27,623 bases of DNA from JBMZCV01 sp049613665 (GCA_049613665.1 JBMZCV010000055.1:1-27623); one strand, 5' to 3'. Counted from the stretch's first letter, positions 7,609 to 16,513 are shown. The notes: generated by a model not told the origin, from the letters alone. Numbers and translations: made by a program.

Positions 7609-8895
7609 ATGAGAAAATTCAACTTTTTTCTGGGGGGTGTCATATTAACACTCTTACTTACATTGCATGGTGTCTTTGCACAAAATGGCACACAACATAA
7701 TAAAGGCAACGAAGGCATACAATTTTTTGTAGGCTCGTGGCCTCAAGTACTCGAAATGGCCGAACTAATGAAGAAACCGATATTTGTATATATCTATACT
7801 TCTTACTCGCCAGATTGTAGGAAAATGGAAAAGAACGTATTTTCGGATTCTCGTACTCAAGGTTTTCATCATGATAACTATGTGAATTCAAAAGTGCTAC
7901 TCAATAGTGCAGAAGGAAACGACTTCAGAGAACGCTTCAAACTAAGCCATAGACCTAGTGAGTATCCAGCTATTTTATACTTTACAGTTGATGGAACACT
8001 CAATGATGTATATTATGGCGGCAAAAGTCAACAAGAACTATTGACTTTGAGCAAGAAAGCTGTATCGACTCACCAAACAACTGCGGTTAGTCAAACAAGC
8101 ATTCCATCTATTTATACCAAGTATTTAGATTATCAATTGCAGTATCGTAATGGTACAAAGCACCCAGACTTTTTGTATGATTATGCTTATGAATTGAAGA
8201 AATTTAATGACCCATATCAGCATGTTGTTGATGAATATCTAACTACTACCACAAATCTAACTTCTATCAAAAATTTGGAGTTTGTCTATGATTTTGCAGA
8301 TGATGTTCACTCTCAAGCATTCGATATTTTAGTGGATAATAAACAATACTTCAAAGGTTTATACAACAACAACAAAATCAATAACAGAATAAAGAAAGCT
8401 ATTCGAACTTCTGTTATTACGGCTGCAACCACAAATGACAAAGATGAGTTTAATCATGCTTTAAAAGTGATTGAAAAAGCTAAATTACAAGCTTCCAAAA
8501 GCTTTGAAGTAGATATGATGGCACTATATTATGAAAAAACAGACAATTGGTCAGATTATGTTTCTGTTATTTCTAGACATATCAACAATAATTCTCAAAA
8601 AGATGCTGCTTCGCTCAATCAGGCTGCTTGGAAGTTTGCCGCTCATATTGACGACAATAAAGCGTTAGAAAATGCTTTGGATTGGGCAAAAACAGCCGCT
8701 GACATGAAATCGGAGTATGAATATACTGAAACCTATGCTGCACTACTCTATAAAGTAGGCAAAAAATCGAAAGCTTTGAAAGAAGGCGAAAAAGCGATTG
8801 AGCAAGCTAGAAAACAGGGACATGACTATTCTACAACTTTACGCTTAATGGAGATAATGAGAACTAATCAACCATTACCATCTGATTTAAAATAA
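7609..8895 (+). CDS. Exported thioredoxin-fold protein, paralogue 1 (CxxC degenerate)
   Basis: 428 residues: signal peptide (1-24, cleavage after GVFA), thioredoxin-fold domain (about 35-150) and a helical C-terminal region of about 270 residues ending in a TPR-like segment (ALLYKVGKKSKALKEGEKA). The redox site that is CPPC and CSPC in the two downstream paralogues reads SPDC at 67-70, so only Cys70 remains. The cis-proline (Pro120, in YPAILYF) is kept. It therefore cannot work as an ordinary disulfide oxidoreductase; a one-cysteine isomerase, a mixed-disulfide or a binding role is possible. The C-terminal domain aligns throughout with the paralogues (PDFLYDYAYELKKF, FVYDFAD). It has its own downstream terminator, so it is probably transcribed alone. 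Partner unknown. Confidence 0.8.
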   Translation: MRKFNFFLGGVILTLLLTLHGVFAQNGTQHNKGNEGIQFFVGSWPQVLEMAELMKKPIFVYIYTSYSPDCRKMEKNVFSDSRTQGFHHDNYVNSKVLLNSAEGNDFRERFKLSHRPSEYPAILYFTVDGTLNDVYYGGKSQQELLTLSKKAVSTHQTTAVSQTSIPSIYTKYLDYQLQYRNGTKHPDFLYDYAYELKKFNDPYQHVVDEYLTTTTNLTSIKNLEFVYDFADDVHSQAFDILVDNKQYFKGLYNNNKINNRIKKAIRTSVITAATTNDKDEFNHALKVIEKAKLQASKSFEVDMMALYYEKTDNWSDYVSVISRHINNNSQKDAASLNQAAWKFAAHIDDNKALENALDWAKTAADMKSEYEYTETYAALLYKVGKKSKALKEGEKAIEQARKQGHDYSTTLRLMEIMRTNQPLPSDLK

Positions 8896-8923
8896 ATAAA
8901 AAAAACGACACTCTGTTGATTTG

Positions 8924-8967
8924 ATAGGTGAATAAAGAACATATACCTTCTTTATTCGCCTATTTTT
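8924..8967 (+). terminator. Rho-independent terminator of thioredoxin-like gene 1
   Basis: ATAGGTGAATAAAGAA (8924-8939) pairs with TTCTTTATTCGCCTAT (8948-8963, one G-U pair), followed by TTTTT. It lies 28 nt after the stop codon. Confidence 0.75.
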
Positions 8968-9383
8968 ATATCATAGATTTACTGCTTAATTTAAGCCATC
9001 AGACAGACTTATACTACAACTTGTAATGGCAATCCATTTAGTATAGTGCTTCACAACTATAACAACCCAACCCTTACTACAATATTATTATTGCTTTTTT
9101 GTTGAACTTGATAGAAAATATAACGTTTTTTCTAAATATAGGTGTTTTTTATTCATATTTTATAAATCAACATTTAAAATAGCCTATAAATAAATAATTG
9201 TAGTCACAAATCATCACTTACTTTATTTTTTTATGTATAATTTACTAAATGCTTGACTAAAGGAACGGTTTTTGAGGCTCTAAATACTTTAGAATATAAC
9301 TGTTAATGTTATAATGGTTTTGGCTGAAAAACCTTTTTTGCTAGAGTGTCTTATGTATTTTTTCAAAAAAGCAACACATATTC
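8968..9383. other. AT-rich gene-free region
   Basis: No ORF worth reporting. GGTTTTTGAGGCT (about 9268) and the near inverse GGCTGAAAAACC (about 9328) form a loose inverted pair similar in style to the 76-bp element. Otherwise nothing is seen. Confidence 0.3.
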
Positions 9384-9481
9384 TAAGTTTCAAGCACTAA
9401 TTTATTTGATTTGTTAACGCATTGAAAATCAATACATTAATTTTTTTCTTAAATACCCAAAAACTTCTAAACAACTACTTA
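9384..9481 (-). repeat. 107-bp dispersed repeat, inverted copy
   Basis: The reverse strand reads TAAGTAGTTGTTTAGAAG at the start and ends AGTGCTTGAAACTTA, matching both ends of the repeat at 341-447, with a diverged A-rich middle and the conserved CAATGCGTTA. It is about 98 bp long. Confidence 0.6.
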
Positions 9482-9560
9482 ATAGAACAATCAACGTGTT
9501 TTTATGCTACTATCCTTAATTAGCATAAATTCATATTATAATTTGCAAAATTTATAAAGC

Positions 9561-10817
9561 ATGAAAAACATAAAACATAAAAACTTTTTTTATTTAGTAA
9601 CATTGTTTGCAACTATACTTTTAGTAAATAGCAATTCTTATGCCCAAAAGTTGGAAGTCGATTTTCAGAAAGGAAGTTGGTACGAAATTGTAGATATGGC
9701 AAAATCAACAAACAAGTTTATTTTTGTAGATGTATATGCCGATTATTGCCCGCCTTGCAAGTTGATGGATGCACAAGTATTTCCTAATCGAGATGTAGCT
9801 GTTTTTTATAATAAACATTTTATCAATTATAAAATAAATGTCAGTAAAAATGAAAATACTTATATAGAAGATTTTCACAATATTCAAGAACTGCCTGCTT
9901 TGCTTTATTTTACTCCCGATGGAGCAACGTTAATCAAAAAAGATACAGGTTGTAAGGAAGTACATGATTTTTTGGAAATGGGCGTAGAAGTAGCCAAACG
10001 CAAAACAAGCAATATTCAGCTAGTAGCTACAAATCCTCGCTATGCACAGATGCTAGATTTTCGGCAGCGATACGAAAAAAAGAAAGGCAATTTGATGGCC
10101 GAAGATTTGTATGAGTACGCCTATTTGCTCAAAGAATTTCATCAACCATACAACCGTATTGTCAATGACTATTTGCTATCGCAAAATCGCAAAATTCGCA
10201 GCGACAAAAACAGAGAGTTTATTTTTGAGTTTGCTACCAATCTCGAAAATTTAGCCATAGATTACTATGTAAAAGATATAAACTATTTTAAAAAATTATA
10301 TGGCGGCAAACGTATCAATGAACGTGTCAAAACAGCGATATACAATAGTATTTATACGGCCATAAATGAACATGACCACAACTTGTTTGCAAAAGCAGAA
10401 AATGTTTTGGCAAAGGTAAAAATTTCGGAAATTGATAAGTTTACTTTTGAGATGAAAGCTTTATTTTATCAAGGTATTGCCGATTGGGATTCATATTCTA
10501 AAGTTTCATATCGCTACTTGTCCGACAAAAGAGTATCAGACCCAGAGCTACTGAGTGAGGTAGCCAGCAATTTTCAAAGACATGTTAGCAATAAAAAAAT
10601 GTTAAAGTCAGCATTATTATGGTCGAAAAAGTCTATCAAAATAGAAAATGAATATTACAATAACTCCACTTATGCAGAGTTGTTGTATAAAACAGGCAAA
10701 ACATCTAAGGCTATTAAAGCAGCCGAAAAAGCAGTACATATCGCCAAATTACGAGGTATTGATTATAAAGAAACACTAAAATTGCTAGATCGTATGCAAA
10801 GCCAGCAAATGCACTAA
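9561..10817 (+). CDS. Exported thioredoxin-fold protein, paralogue 2 (CPPC)
   Basis: 418 residues with the same architecture as its neighbours: signal peptide (1-28, cleavage after SYA), thioredoxin-fold domain with an intact CPPC redox site at 63-66 (in YADYCPPCKLMD) and cis-proline Pro112 (ELPALLYF), then a helical region of about 270 residues with a terminal TPR-like repeat (AELLYKTGKTSKAIKAAEKA). It is expected in the periplasm or on the surface as a thiol-disulfide oxidoreductase; its substrate is unknown. This is the copy closest to a canonical thioredoxin. It is about 665 nt from paralogue 1 and has its own flanking hairpins, so the trio looks like separate units rather than one operon. 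Confidence 0.82.
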   Translation: MKNIKHKNFFYLVTLFATILLVNSNSYAQKLEVDFQKGSWYEIVDMAKSTNKFIFVDVYADYCPPCKLMDAQVFPNRDVAVFYNKHFINYKINVSKNENTYIEDFHNIQELPALLYFTPDGATLIKKDTGCKEVHDFLEMGVEVAKRKTSNIQLVATNPRYAQMLDFRQRYEKKKGNLMAEDLYEYAYLLKEFHQPYNRIVNDYLLSQNRKIRSDKNREFIFEFATNLENLAIDYYVKDINYFKKLYGGKRINERVKTAIYNSIYTAINEHDHNLFAKAENVLAKVKISEIDKFTFEMKALFYQGIADWDSYSKVSYRYLSDKRVSDPELLSEVASNFQRHVSNKKMLKSALLWSKKSIKIENEYYNNSTYAELLYKTGKTSKAIKAAEKAVHIAKLRGIDYKETLKLLDRMQSQQMH

Positions 10818-10926
10818 AGTAATGTTCAAAAAATAGCTTATTGGTTTTAGGCAAGTATATTTTGCCATTACGAAGCTATTTTTGTAGTAACTATTTGGAT
10901 TGAAAAACGTACTATAAAATAAAGAC

Positions 10927-10969
10927 AAAAAGCTTGCACGCATTTAGGCAAATTAAACAGCAAGCTTTT
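10927..10969 (+). terminator. Terminator-like hairpin after thioredoxin-like gene 2
   Basis: AAAAGCTTGC (to 10937) pairs with GCAAGCTTTT (10960-10969), with a loop of about 22 nt and a short T-run. The same AGCTTGC/GCAAGCT stem core is used in the terminator at 19854-19889. Efficiency may be modest because the U-tract is short. Confidence 0.5.
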
Positions 10970-11168
10970 AGGACAGTTTTCAAAAAAAACGTACCTTAGA
11001 TTCTATAAATTACGCAACTATAAATCATTCATTTAAAACCACTTACAATATTTTTTTTATTTAATATTGAGTTTTTTGAAAAAGAAATAACATAAAAAAA
11101 ATGCTTTATTTCGCTTAATTCTTAACTCAATAATTTAAAAAAAACAAATACAATACTATTAATTTAAA

Positions 11169-11333
11169 TACACTATAAAATAAATTCATTTAAAGTTTTT
11201 TTCAATAACAAGAAAAAAAAACATGTTTTTTAATTAAAAAAGTCGAATATAAAAAATTATATTTTACTGTTTTTTTAGCAAATATACCCTTTCTCATTTC
11301 TTGAAAATTTGAAGCAGCTTATTTTATAGTGTA
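11169..11333. mobile_element. Second MITE-like element of the TACACT family
   Basis: The left end TACACTATAAAATAAA (11169-11184) and the right end GCTTATTTTATAGTGTA (to 11333) are near inverse repeats and close relatives of the ends at 110-339. It is flanked by TTTAA on both sides (11163-11167 and 11334-11338), a possible 5-bp target duplication, though one extra A lies between the left TTTAA and the end. The interior is very AT-rich with no ORF. As at 110-339, a copy of the 107-bp repeat follows immediately on the right. Confidence 0.45.
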
Positions 11334-11335
11334 TT

Positions 11336-11460
11336 TAAGTAGTTGGACAAAAATAAACGATAAATGAAAATGCGAATATACATACTTAACACTTATTTTT
11401 TTTATACCAATGTATCATAGCTTAAAATATCGTCGTTTATTAAATAGTGCTTTGCACTTA
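11336..11460 (+). repeat. 107-bp dispersed repeat, degenerate copy
   Basis: It begins TAAGTAGTTGGAC and ends TTTATTAAATAGTGCTTTGC plus ACTTA; the middle is diverged. It directly follows the MITE-like element at 11169-11333. An ATG within it (11410) opens a frame into the next gene, but that part is repeat sequence, not protein-coding. Confidence 0.5.
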
Positions 11461-11562
11461 GCTGTCTTTTTGAAAACTCAATTACTTATCGTCTTTGCTT
11501 TTTATTTGAAAAAAAGTAAAACACCTGTTTATGTTTTTACTAAAAAAAAAAAAGATAAGCTT

Positions 11563-12834
11563 ATGAAAACTAATCTTACCACCTATTACAAACCTTTTAA
11601 TACTTGGAAACAATCGTTAAAATATGTTTTAACGATATGTATTGTTTCTTGTTCTATTCAAGCAATAGCTGCTCCTGCATCTTGTAGCCTGAAATTTGTA
11701 GATGGCTCGCTTTCTGAGGCTATTTCGTTGGCCAACAATGATAATAAATTTCTTTTTTTACACACTACTTCACAAGGATGTTCACCTTGTCAAGTATTGT
11801 CAAAAACCTTATGCAGTGATACTAAAATAGCCAATTTTTATAACGAACATTTTGTCAATTATATGCTCGATTTAGATAAACGAGAGCATAACAGTTTTGC
11901 TCGTATTCATAATTTGAGCAACGAGCCAGCTTTGTTTTATCTCAATTCGGGTGGGCAAATTGTGAAAAGAGGTATCACTCCGCCAAGCACGAAAGAGCTT
12001 ATCGGAATGGCCGAAGAAGCTTTAGAGCTGAAAACACGCATAGAAGAAAAGTACAACTTGGAAGCTATGAAAAATAAATATAAGCATCATTTTGATAGTC
12101 CTGATTTTTTGTATGATTTTGCTTATATGCTCAAAGCTTATGGCGAACCACACAACACGGTAGTCAATCAGTATTTGAGTACTCAAACTGAAAATAGCTT
12201 GGGCCAAGAAAAAAATAGAGCTTTTATATATGATTTTGCAAATAGCCTTGAAAATGAAGCTATTGATTTTTTTCTCAATGATATTGGACATTACAAAGAG
12301 CTTATTGGTGGGCGAGAAATCAATGATAAAATAAAAATTGCGATTTACAATAGCATCGTTGTAGCTATCAAAGAGCGAGATACTGACTTGTATAATAAGG
12401 CAATGGAGGTAATTACAAATGCTCACTTGCACAATAGCGAGGCATTTTCGTTTTATATCAAAATTGCTTATTTTGAAGGCATAAAAGATTGGGACAATTA
12501 TGCAAAAGAAACTGTAAAGTATTTCGATACTTTCAATATTACGGATTCAGAACTGTTGCATGATGCAGCCGAAAAATTTTTCTTGTATCAAGACAATAAA
12601 AAACGCTTAAATCAGGCCATTCAATGGATAAAGCTATCTATTCAGATAGACGAAAGCTACTTGAATAATTTGACACATGCTCGCTTGATGAAAAAAGCAG
12701 GACAGTGTAGTGCTTCTAAATCGGCTGCTGTGAAAGCTATCGAAATTGCAAATATCAGAAATGAAGAAGCCACCGAAGCCGAAAAGTTAATTGATACTAT
12801 TGATAGTAGAGGTTGCAAACACCCAAAACCTTAA
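11563..12834 (+). CDS. Exported thioredoxin-fold protein, paralogue 3 (CSPC)
   Basis: 423 residues counted from ATG 11563. The frame is open from 11410, but the upstream part overlaps the dispersed repeat at 11336-11460 and would bury the signal peptide, so I reject it. The signal peptide spans about 1-37 (LKYVLTICIVSCSIQAIAA). The thioredoxin-fold domain has an intact CSPC site at 73-76 and cis-proline Pro122 (NEPALFYL). The helical C-terminal region matches the two upstream paralogues (PDFLYDFAYMLK, AFIYDFANSLENEAID). It carries additional cysteines (Cys41, Cys84 and two near the C-terminus) absent from the other two. A strong terminator follows 29 nt after the stop. Periplasmic thiol chemistry is likely; the target is unknown. 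Confidence 0.8.
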   Translation: MKTNLTTYYKPFNTWKQSLKYVLTICIVSCSIQAIAAPASCSLKFVDGSLSEAISLANNDNKFLFLHTTSQGCSPCQVLSKTLCSDTKIANFYNEHFVNYMLDLDKREHNSFARIHNLSNEPALFYLNSGGQIVKRGITPPSTKELIGMAEEALELKTRIEEKYNLEAMKNKYKHHFDSPDFLYDFAYMLKAYGEPHNTVVNQYLSTQTENSLGQEKNRAFIYDFANSLENEAIDFFLNDIGHYKELIGGREINDKIKIAIYNSIVVAIKERDTDLYNKAMEVITNAHLHNSEAFSFYIKIAYFEGIKDWDNYAKETVKYFDTFNITDSELLHDAAEKFFLYQDNKKRLNQAIQWIKLSIQIDESYLNNLTHARLMKKAGQCSASKSAAVKAIEIANIRNEEATEAEKLIDTIDSRGCKHPKP

Positions 12835-12863
12835 AGCAGCAAAAAAAAATCAGATGATATTAT

Positions 12864-12901
12864 AAAGAACATTTCTAAATTTTAGAAATGTTCTTTTTTT
12901 T
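12864..12901 (+). terminator. Rho-independent terminator of thioredoxin-like gene 3
   Basis: AAAGAACATTTCTAAA (12864-12879) and its exact reverse complement (12881-12896) form a 16-bp stem that runs into a T-tract. Confidence 0.85.
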
Positions 12902-12932
12902 ATAAAAACAGAGTGTAGTGCTTCTTTTTATT

Positions 12933-13039
12933 TAAGTAGTCGTTCAGAAGTTTTTGGGCATTTCAGCACAAGATAACACCTTAAATGTCAATGCGTTAGC
13001 CACTAAACGAATGCTTTATTAAATAGTTTTTGGTACTTA
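12933..13039 (+). repeat. 107-bp dispersed repeat, copy 4
   Basis: TAAGTAGTCGTTCAGAAG to TTGGTACTTA, 107 bp, close to identical with the copy at 341-447. It sits between the terminator at 12864-12901 and the M16 promoter. Confidence 0.75.
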
Positions 13040-13117
13040 AAATAGTTGTTACCATTGTTTTTTTCATTTAAAAAAAATTAAATCATACTTTACAACTTCA
13101 TTTGTGAGTTTTGCTTT

Positions 13118-13125
13118 AACTTTGC
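13118..13125 (+). promoter_or_regulatory. -7 element of the M16 operon promoter
   Basis: TAACTTTG is an exact TAnnTTTG match 37 nt before the ATG at 13162. A TTTA at 13090-13093 is the nearest -33 candidate, but its spacing of 24 nt is long. Predicted start of transcription is about 13131. Confidence 0.5.
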
Positions 13126-13161
13126 AAAATATATATCATTCATAGTCGGTTAAATAAAAAT

Positions 13162-14397
13162 ATGATAACGTATAATACTTTTCAGCTTAAAAACGGCTTG
13201 CGGGTTGTGGTACATGAAGACCCTTTCACACCAATGGCGGTTGTTAATGTTTTATATGATGTTGGGGCAAGAGATGAACAAGAACATCACACAGGTTTGG
13301 CACATCTTTTTGAGCATTTGATGTTTGAAGGCTCAAAAAATATTCCGAATTATGATGAGGTTTTGCATCGTGCAGGAGGAGAATGCAATGCTTTTACGAG
13401 TAGCGACATCACGAACTATTATGATTCGATTCCTGCCAACAACATTGAAACAGCATTTTGGCTAGAATCTGACCGAATGCTGAGTTTGTCTTTTGAAGAA
13501 AAAACTTTGGAAACGCAAAAAAATGTAGTTTGCGAAGAGTTTAAAGAAACCCATATCAATCAGCCTTATGGCGATGTTTGGCACGAGTTGCAGAAATTGA
13601 CTTACACTACGCACCCATATAAATGGCCTGTGATAGGCAAAGATTTGGCACATATCAAACAAACAACTTTACAAGATATTAAAGATTTTTTCTTTACACA
13701 CTATCGCCCAAACAGAGCAATTTTGTCGATAGCTGGCGGAATAAAAACGGCCGAAATAAAACCGTTAGTCGAAAAATGGTTTGGCGATATTCCTGTAGGC
13801 CCAACATATAAACGTGCTTTGCCTTTAGAACCTATACAGCAAGCTCCGAAAGCTTTATATCTAACTGCTGATGTGCCGCTCGATGCTATTTATATGGCTT
13901 TTCATACTTGCAAACGTAGCGATGCCGAGTTTTATGCGACCGATTTGATGAGTGATATTTTGGCAAATGGTGGCTCATCTCGTCTATATCGAAAGCTAGT
14001 GAAAGAGCAAGCTATTTTCAATACGATTGATGCTTATTCTTATGATGCACTTGACAAAGGCTTGTTTGTGATAGAAGGCAAGCTAAATAAAGGAGTAAGT
14101 TTTGAGGAAGCAGAAGCAGCACTTTGGCAAGAGCTAGAATTGTTGCAAAATGGAGAGCTAACAGAGTATGAGTTTCGAAAAATCAAAAATCGAGTGGAGT
14201 CTTCTATTGCTTTTGCCGAAACAAGTTTGAAAACAAAAGCCTTTTCGCTGGCTTATTATTGGCTGTTAGGCGATATTACGGAAGTAAACCGAGAGGTGCA
14301 ACGATATGAAGAAGTAACAATAACTCAATGTCAGAAAATAGCGAAAACCATTTTTCAAAAACACTTTTGCTCAACCATTTATTATAAAGCAAAATAA
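13162..14397 (+). CDS. M16 family zinc metallopeptidase, catalytic subunit
   Basis: 411 residues of the insulinase/processing-peptidase family. The inverted zinc motif HxxEH is intact (His48, Glu51, His52 in GLAHLFEHLMFEG), and the downstream third-ligand region NVVCEEFKE is at 121-129. Two M16 half-domains fill the chain, as usual for bacterial subunits of about 410-430 residues. No signal peptide is visible. It is the catalytic half of a pair: the second M16 gene (15224-16513) lacks the zinc motif but has the Arg/Tyr substrate-binding pair, and M16B enzymes are known to act as such heterodimers. It heads a same-strand group with the DinB-like gene 7 nt downstream. The substrate is unknown. 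Confidence 0.9.
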   Translation: MITYNTFQLKNGLRVVVHEDPFTPMAVVNVLYDVGARDEQEHHTGLAHLFEHLMFEGSKNIPNYDEVLHRAGGECNAFTSSDITNYYDSIPANNIETAFWLESDRMLSLSFEEKTLETQKNVVCEEFKETHINQPYGDVWHELQKLTYTTHPYKWPVIGKDLAHIKQTTLQDIKDFFFTHYRPNRAILSIAGGIKTAEIKPLVEKWFGDIPVGPTYKRALPLEPIQQAPKALYLTADVPLDAIYMAFHTCKRSDAEFYATDLMSDILANGGSSRLYRKLVKEQAIFNTIDAYSYDALDKGLFVIEGKLNKGVSFEEAEAALWQELELLQNGELTEYEFRKIKNRVESSIAFAETSLKTKAFSLAYYWLLGDITEVNREVQRYEEVTITQCQKIAKTIFQKHFCSTIYYKAK

Positions 14398-14404
14398 AAT
14401 CATT

Positions 14405-14917
14405 ATGACCATTGGGCAAGGATTTCTAAAAGAATTGGTGCTAGAAGCTGAAGTGACGAGAAAATATTTGGCTATTGTTCCTTTTGATAAAAAAAATTTT
14501 AGACCAACCGAAAAATCTGAAACGCTAGGACGTTTGGCCATTCATATTGCCGAAATTATAGCATGGTGGGCAGCTTGTATCAAACAAGATAAATTAGACT
14601 TCATTGGTTTTGTGCCAAAAAGTATTGACTCGACAGCAGCACTCTTGGCCTATTTTGACGAGCTACTAGAAGAAGCCAAAATAACTTTAGCGAGTGTGAA
14701 AGATGAAGAGTTTGAAAAGGAATGGTCAATGACCTATGGAGAAGAAATTTTATTTACTTTGCCAAAAAAACAAGTAGCACGTCTTTTTTGTATGAATCAT
14801 CTTATACATCATAGAGCTCAACTTGGCGTATATTTCAGAATGCTAGACATTGTTGTGCCTGCCACTTATGGCCCTTCGGCAGATGACGCTAATGTACTAC
14901 TCATAAAAAGGTATTAG
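14405..14917 (+). CDS. DinB-like four-helix metalloprotein
   Basis: 170 residues with the DinB/YfiT-type four-helix bundle: His47 in LGRLAIHIAEI and the NHLIHHRAQLGVYFR helix near 131-145, giving His132 and His135/136. These are the expected metal ligands. Family members are metal-dependent thiol S-transferases or uncharacterised stress proteins; the function here is not known. It starts 7 nt after the M16 catalytic subunit and is probably translated from the same mRNA. The stop codon lies inside the short repeat at 14914-14940. Its place between two M16 subunits is unusual. Confidence 0.85.
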   Translation: MTIGQGFLKELVLEAEVTRKYLAIVPFDKKNFRPTEKSETLGRLAIHIAEIIAWWAACIKQDKLDFIGFVPKSIDSTAALLAYFDELLEEAKITLASVKDEEFEKEWSMTYGEEILFTLPKKQVARLFCMNHLIHHRAQLGVYFRMLDIVVPATYGPSADDANVLLIKRY

Positions 14918-14940
14918 AGGCTGTTTAAATTTTGTTTTTG
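14914..14940 (+). repeat. Short dispersed motif TTAGAGGCTGTTTAAATTTTG
   Basis: The motif overlaps the DinB-like stop codon. It recurs at 16586-16612, at 18685-18703 and, inverted, at 16642-16657. At 16586 the forward and inverted copies together form a hairpin. Confidence 0.5.
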
Positions 14941-15223
14941 ATTGAAAAATAGTATGCTTTTCTTGCTAAGTGCTAAGGCAAAAATGACATAAGAAAGAAA
15001 CTATATTCTTCGTGTAGTCTGTTTTGGCTAGTTGTTCATTTTTTCGCTTGACCAAAAAAACGAACCAAAAAAGCCAAGGCTGTTTAAAAATCTTAACACC
15101 TTTTGGCACTTAAAAACTATTCCTTTTGTTGAAGCAAAAGTAGCTAAGATAAAAGTGTTAGCCTCCAAAATTTACAGAATATATTTGTCCGACTACTTAC
15201 TTTACACTAATTTTTGTAAAAAA
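14941..15223. other. Spacer between DinB-like and second M16 gene, made of repeat pieces
   Basis: It contains a degenerate relative of the 76-bp element (AAATGACATAAG at about 14982 to TTTTGGCTAGTTG), a fragment resembling the end of the 107-bp repeat (TTTTGGCACTTA near 15104), and GACTACTTACTTTACACTA near 15191, which resembles the MITE end. TTTG (15184-15187), 20 nt, TAATTTTTG (15208-15216) is one base away from a promoter match and would give a nearly leaderless mRNA for the gene at 15224. Confidence 0.35.
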
Positions 15224-16513
15224 ATGATTAAAACAAAATTCAATAGAACCCAAGCACCTATATTACATATTCCCAACTTTTTGACCATTCCAAGAGCTGA
15301 AAAGCTTATACTTTCCAACCAAATTCCTGTTCATTATTTTCGTGCTGCTCATCAAGAAGTCTTAATGCTCAAGCTTGTTTTTGCGGCAGGCAATTGGTTT
15401 GAACCAGCCAAATTGGTGGCAGGTTTTACGAATAGCATGATAAAAGAAGGCACAACAAGCCGTACATCTAAGGCTTTGATGGACGAAATCGAATATTATG
15501 GTGCTTCGATACGCACTCAATCGAAGAGAAATTATGCGGAAATACAAATTTTAACACTCTCAAAGTATTTGTCAAATTTATTGCCATTGCTCAAAGACAT
15601 GTTAGAAAATGCGACTTTTTCGGCCGATGAGCTAGTCATAAAAATGAGAAATAGTCAGCAAAAGTTGGCCGTCAATTTGCAAAAAAATGACTTTATGGCC
15701 GCTCGCAAATTTCGTCAGAGTATTTATGGAAACGATCACCCTTATGGCTATGCTTCAGAAGCAGCAGATTACAACAATTTGACGGTAGAGCAACTAAAAG
15801 CATTTTACAAAACGCATTATACAGCCAATAATTGTACTATTTATTTGGCAGGCCGCTTCGACGACCAACACCTCAAAGATATAGATAGCTATCTTGGGCA
15901 AAATGATTGGACAAGCAATAAAAAAAATAATGCTCCCAAGCATCAAATCCCAACTTATAAGCCTACTGTTGAATATATTAGCCGCCCACAAACCATGCAA
16001 GCTGCCATTGTAATAGGTTTTCCGTTGTTTAATCATACACATGAAGATTATCCACTCATGTTTTTTACCAATACCATTTTAGGCGGTTTTTTTGGCTCAC
16101 GACTCATGCGAAATATCAGAGAAGAAAAAGGCTATACTTATGGCATTTATTCGGCTATAACACCACTTTTACATGGTGGACATTGTTATATTAGCACAGA
16201 AGTAGGAGTAGATGTGTGGAAAGAAACCATAAAAGAAATATTTTTTGAGATAGAACGTTTAAAAACAGTACCACTTGATGCAACAGAACTAACATTAGTA
16301 CAAAACTACTTGATGGGTGTATTGATATCGCAAACAGATGGCGTTTTTCATTTAGCTTCTGCTTTTCAAGGCACTAATTCTTATGGATTAGACCTTGATT
16401 ATTATGAAAAATTGGCAGATTCTATCAAATATGCCACAGCAAAACAAGTGCAAGAAATGGCTCAAAAATATTTTGATACCGAAAACATGTCGCAATTTGT
16501 TGTTGGGAAATAA
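15224..16513 (+). CDS. M16 family protein, non-catalytic partner subunit
   Basis: 429 residues from ATG 15224. The frame is open from 15032, but that upstream part is repeat-derived and has no M16 similarity. Where the catalytic subunit has HxxEH, this protein reads GFTNS (67-71, in VAGFTNSMIKEG), so all zinc ligands are lost. The C-terminal half carries GSRLMRNIREEKGYTYGIYS, the Arg/Tyr pair that binds substrate in M16B heterodimers. The two subunits are therefore complementary: zinc site in the first, Arg/Tyr in this one. No signal peptide is apparent. It is separated from the DinB-like gene by about 300 nt and may have its own promoter. Confidence 0.88.
   Translation: MIKTKFNRTQAPILHIPNFLTIPRAEKLILSNQIPVHYFRAAHQEVLMLKLVFAAGNWFEPAKLVAGFTNSMIKEGTTSRTSKALMDEIEYYGASIRTQSKRNYAEIQILTLSKYLSNLLPLLKDMLENATFSADELVIKMRNSQQKLAVNLQKNDFMAARKFRQSIYGNDHPYGYASEAADYNNLTVEQLKAFYKTHYTANNCTIYLAGRFDDQHLKDIDSYLGQNDWTSNKKNNAPKHQIPTYKPTVEYISRPQTMQAAIVIGFPLFNHTHEDYPLMFFTNTILGGFFGSRLMRNIREEKGYTYGIYSAITPLLHGGHCYISTEVGVDVWKETIKEIFFEIERLKTVPLDATELTLVQNYLMGVLISQTDGVFHLASAFQGTNSYGLDLDYYEKLADSIKYATAKQVQEMAQKYFDTENMSQFVVGK

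Noticed and set aside
10970..11300. Very AT-rich stretch as a replication origin
   Set aside because: No DnaA-box cluster, no origin-associated genes; the AT-richness is shared by most gaps here and part of it is a MITE-like element.
11410..11562. N-terminal extension of thioredoxin-like paralogue 3
   Set aside because: The extension lies partly in the dispersed repeat at 11336-11460 and would place 51 residues before the signal peptide.
15032..15223. N-terminal extension of the second M16 subunit
   Set aside because: The DNA is made of pieces of dispersed repeats and the residues have no M16 character; the M16 fold begins after ATG 15224.
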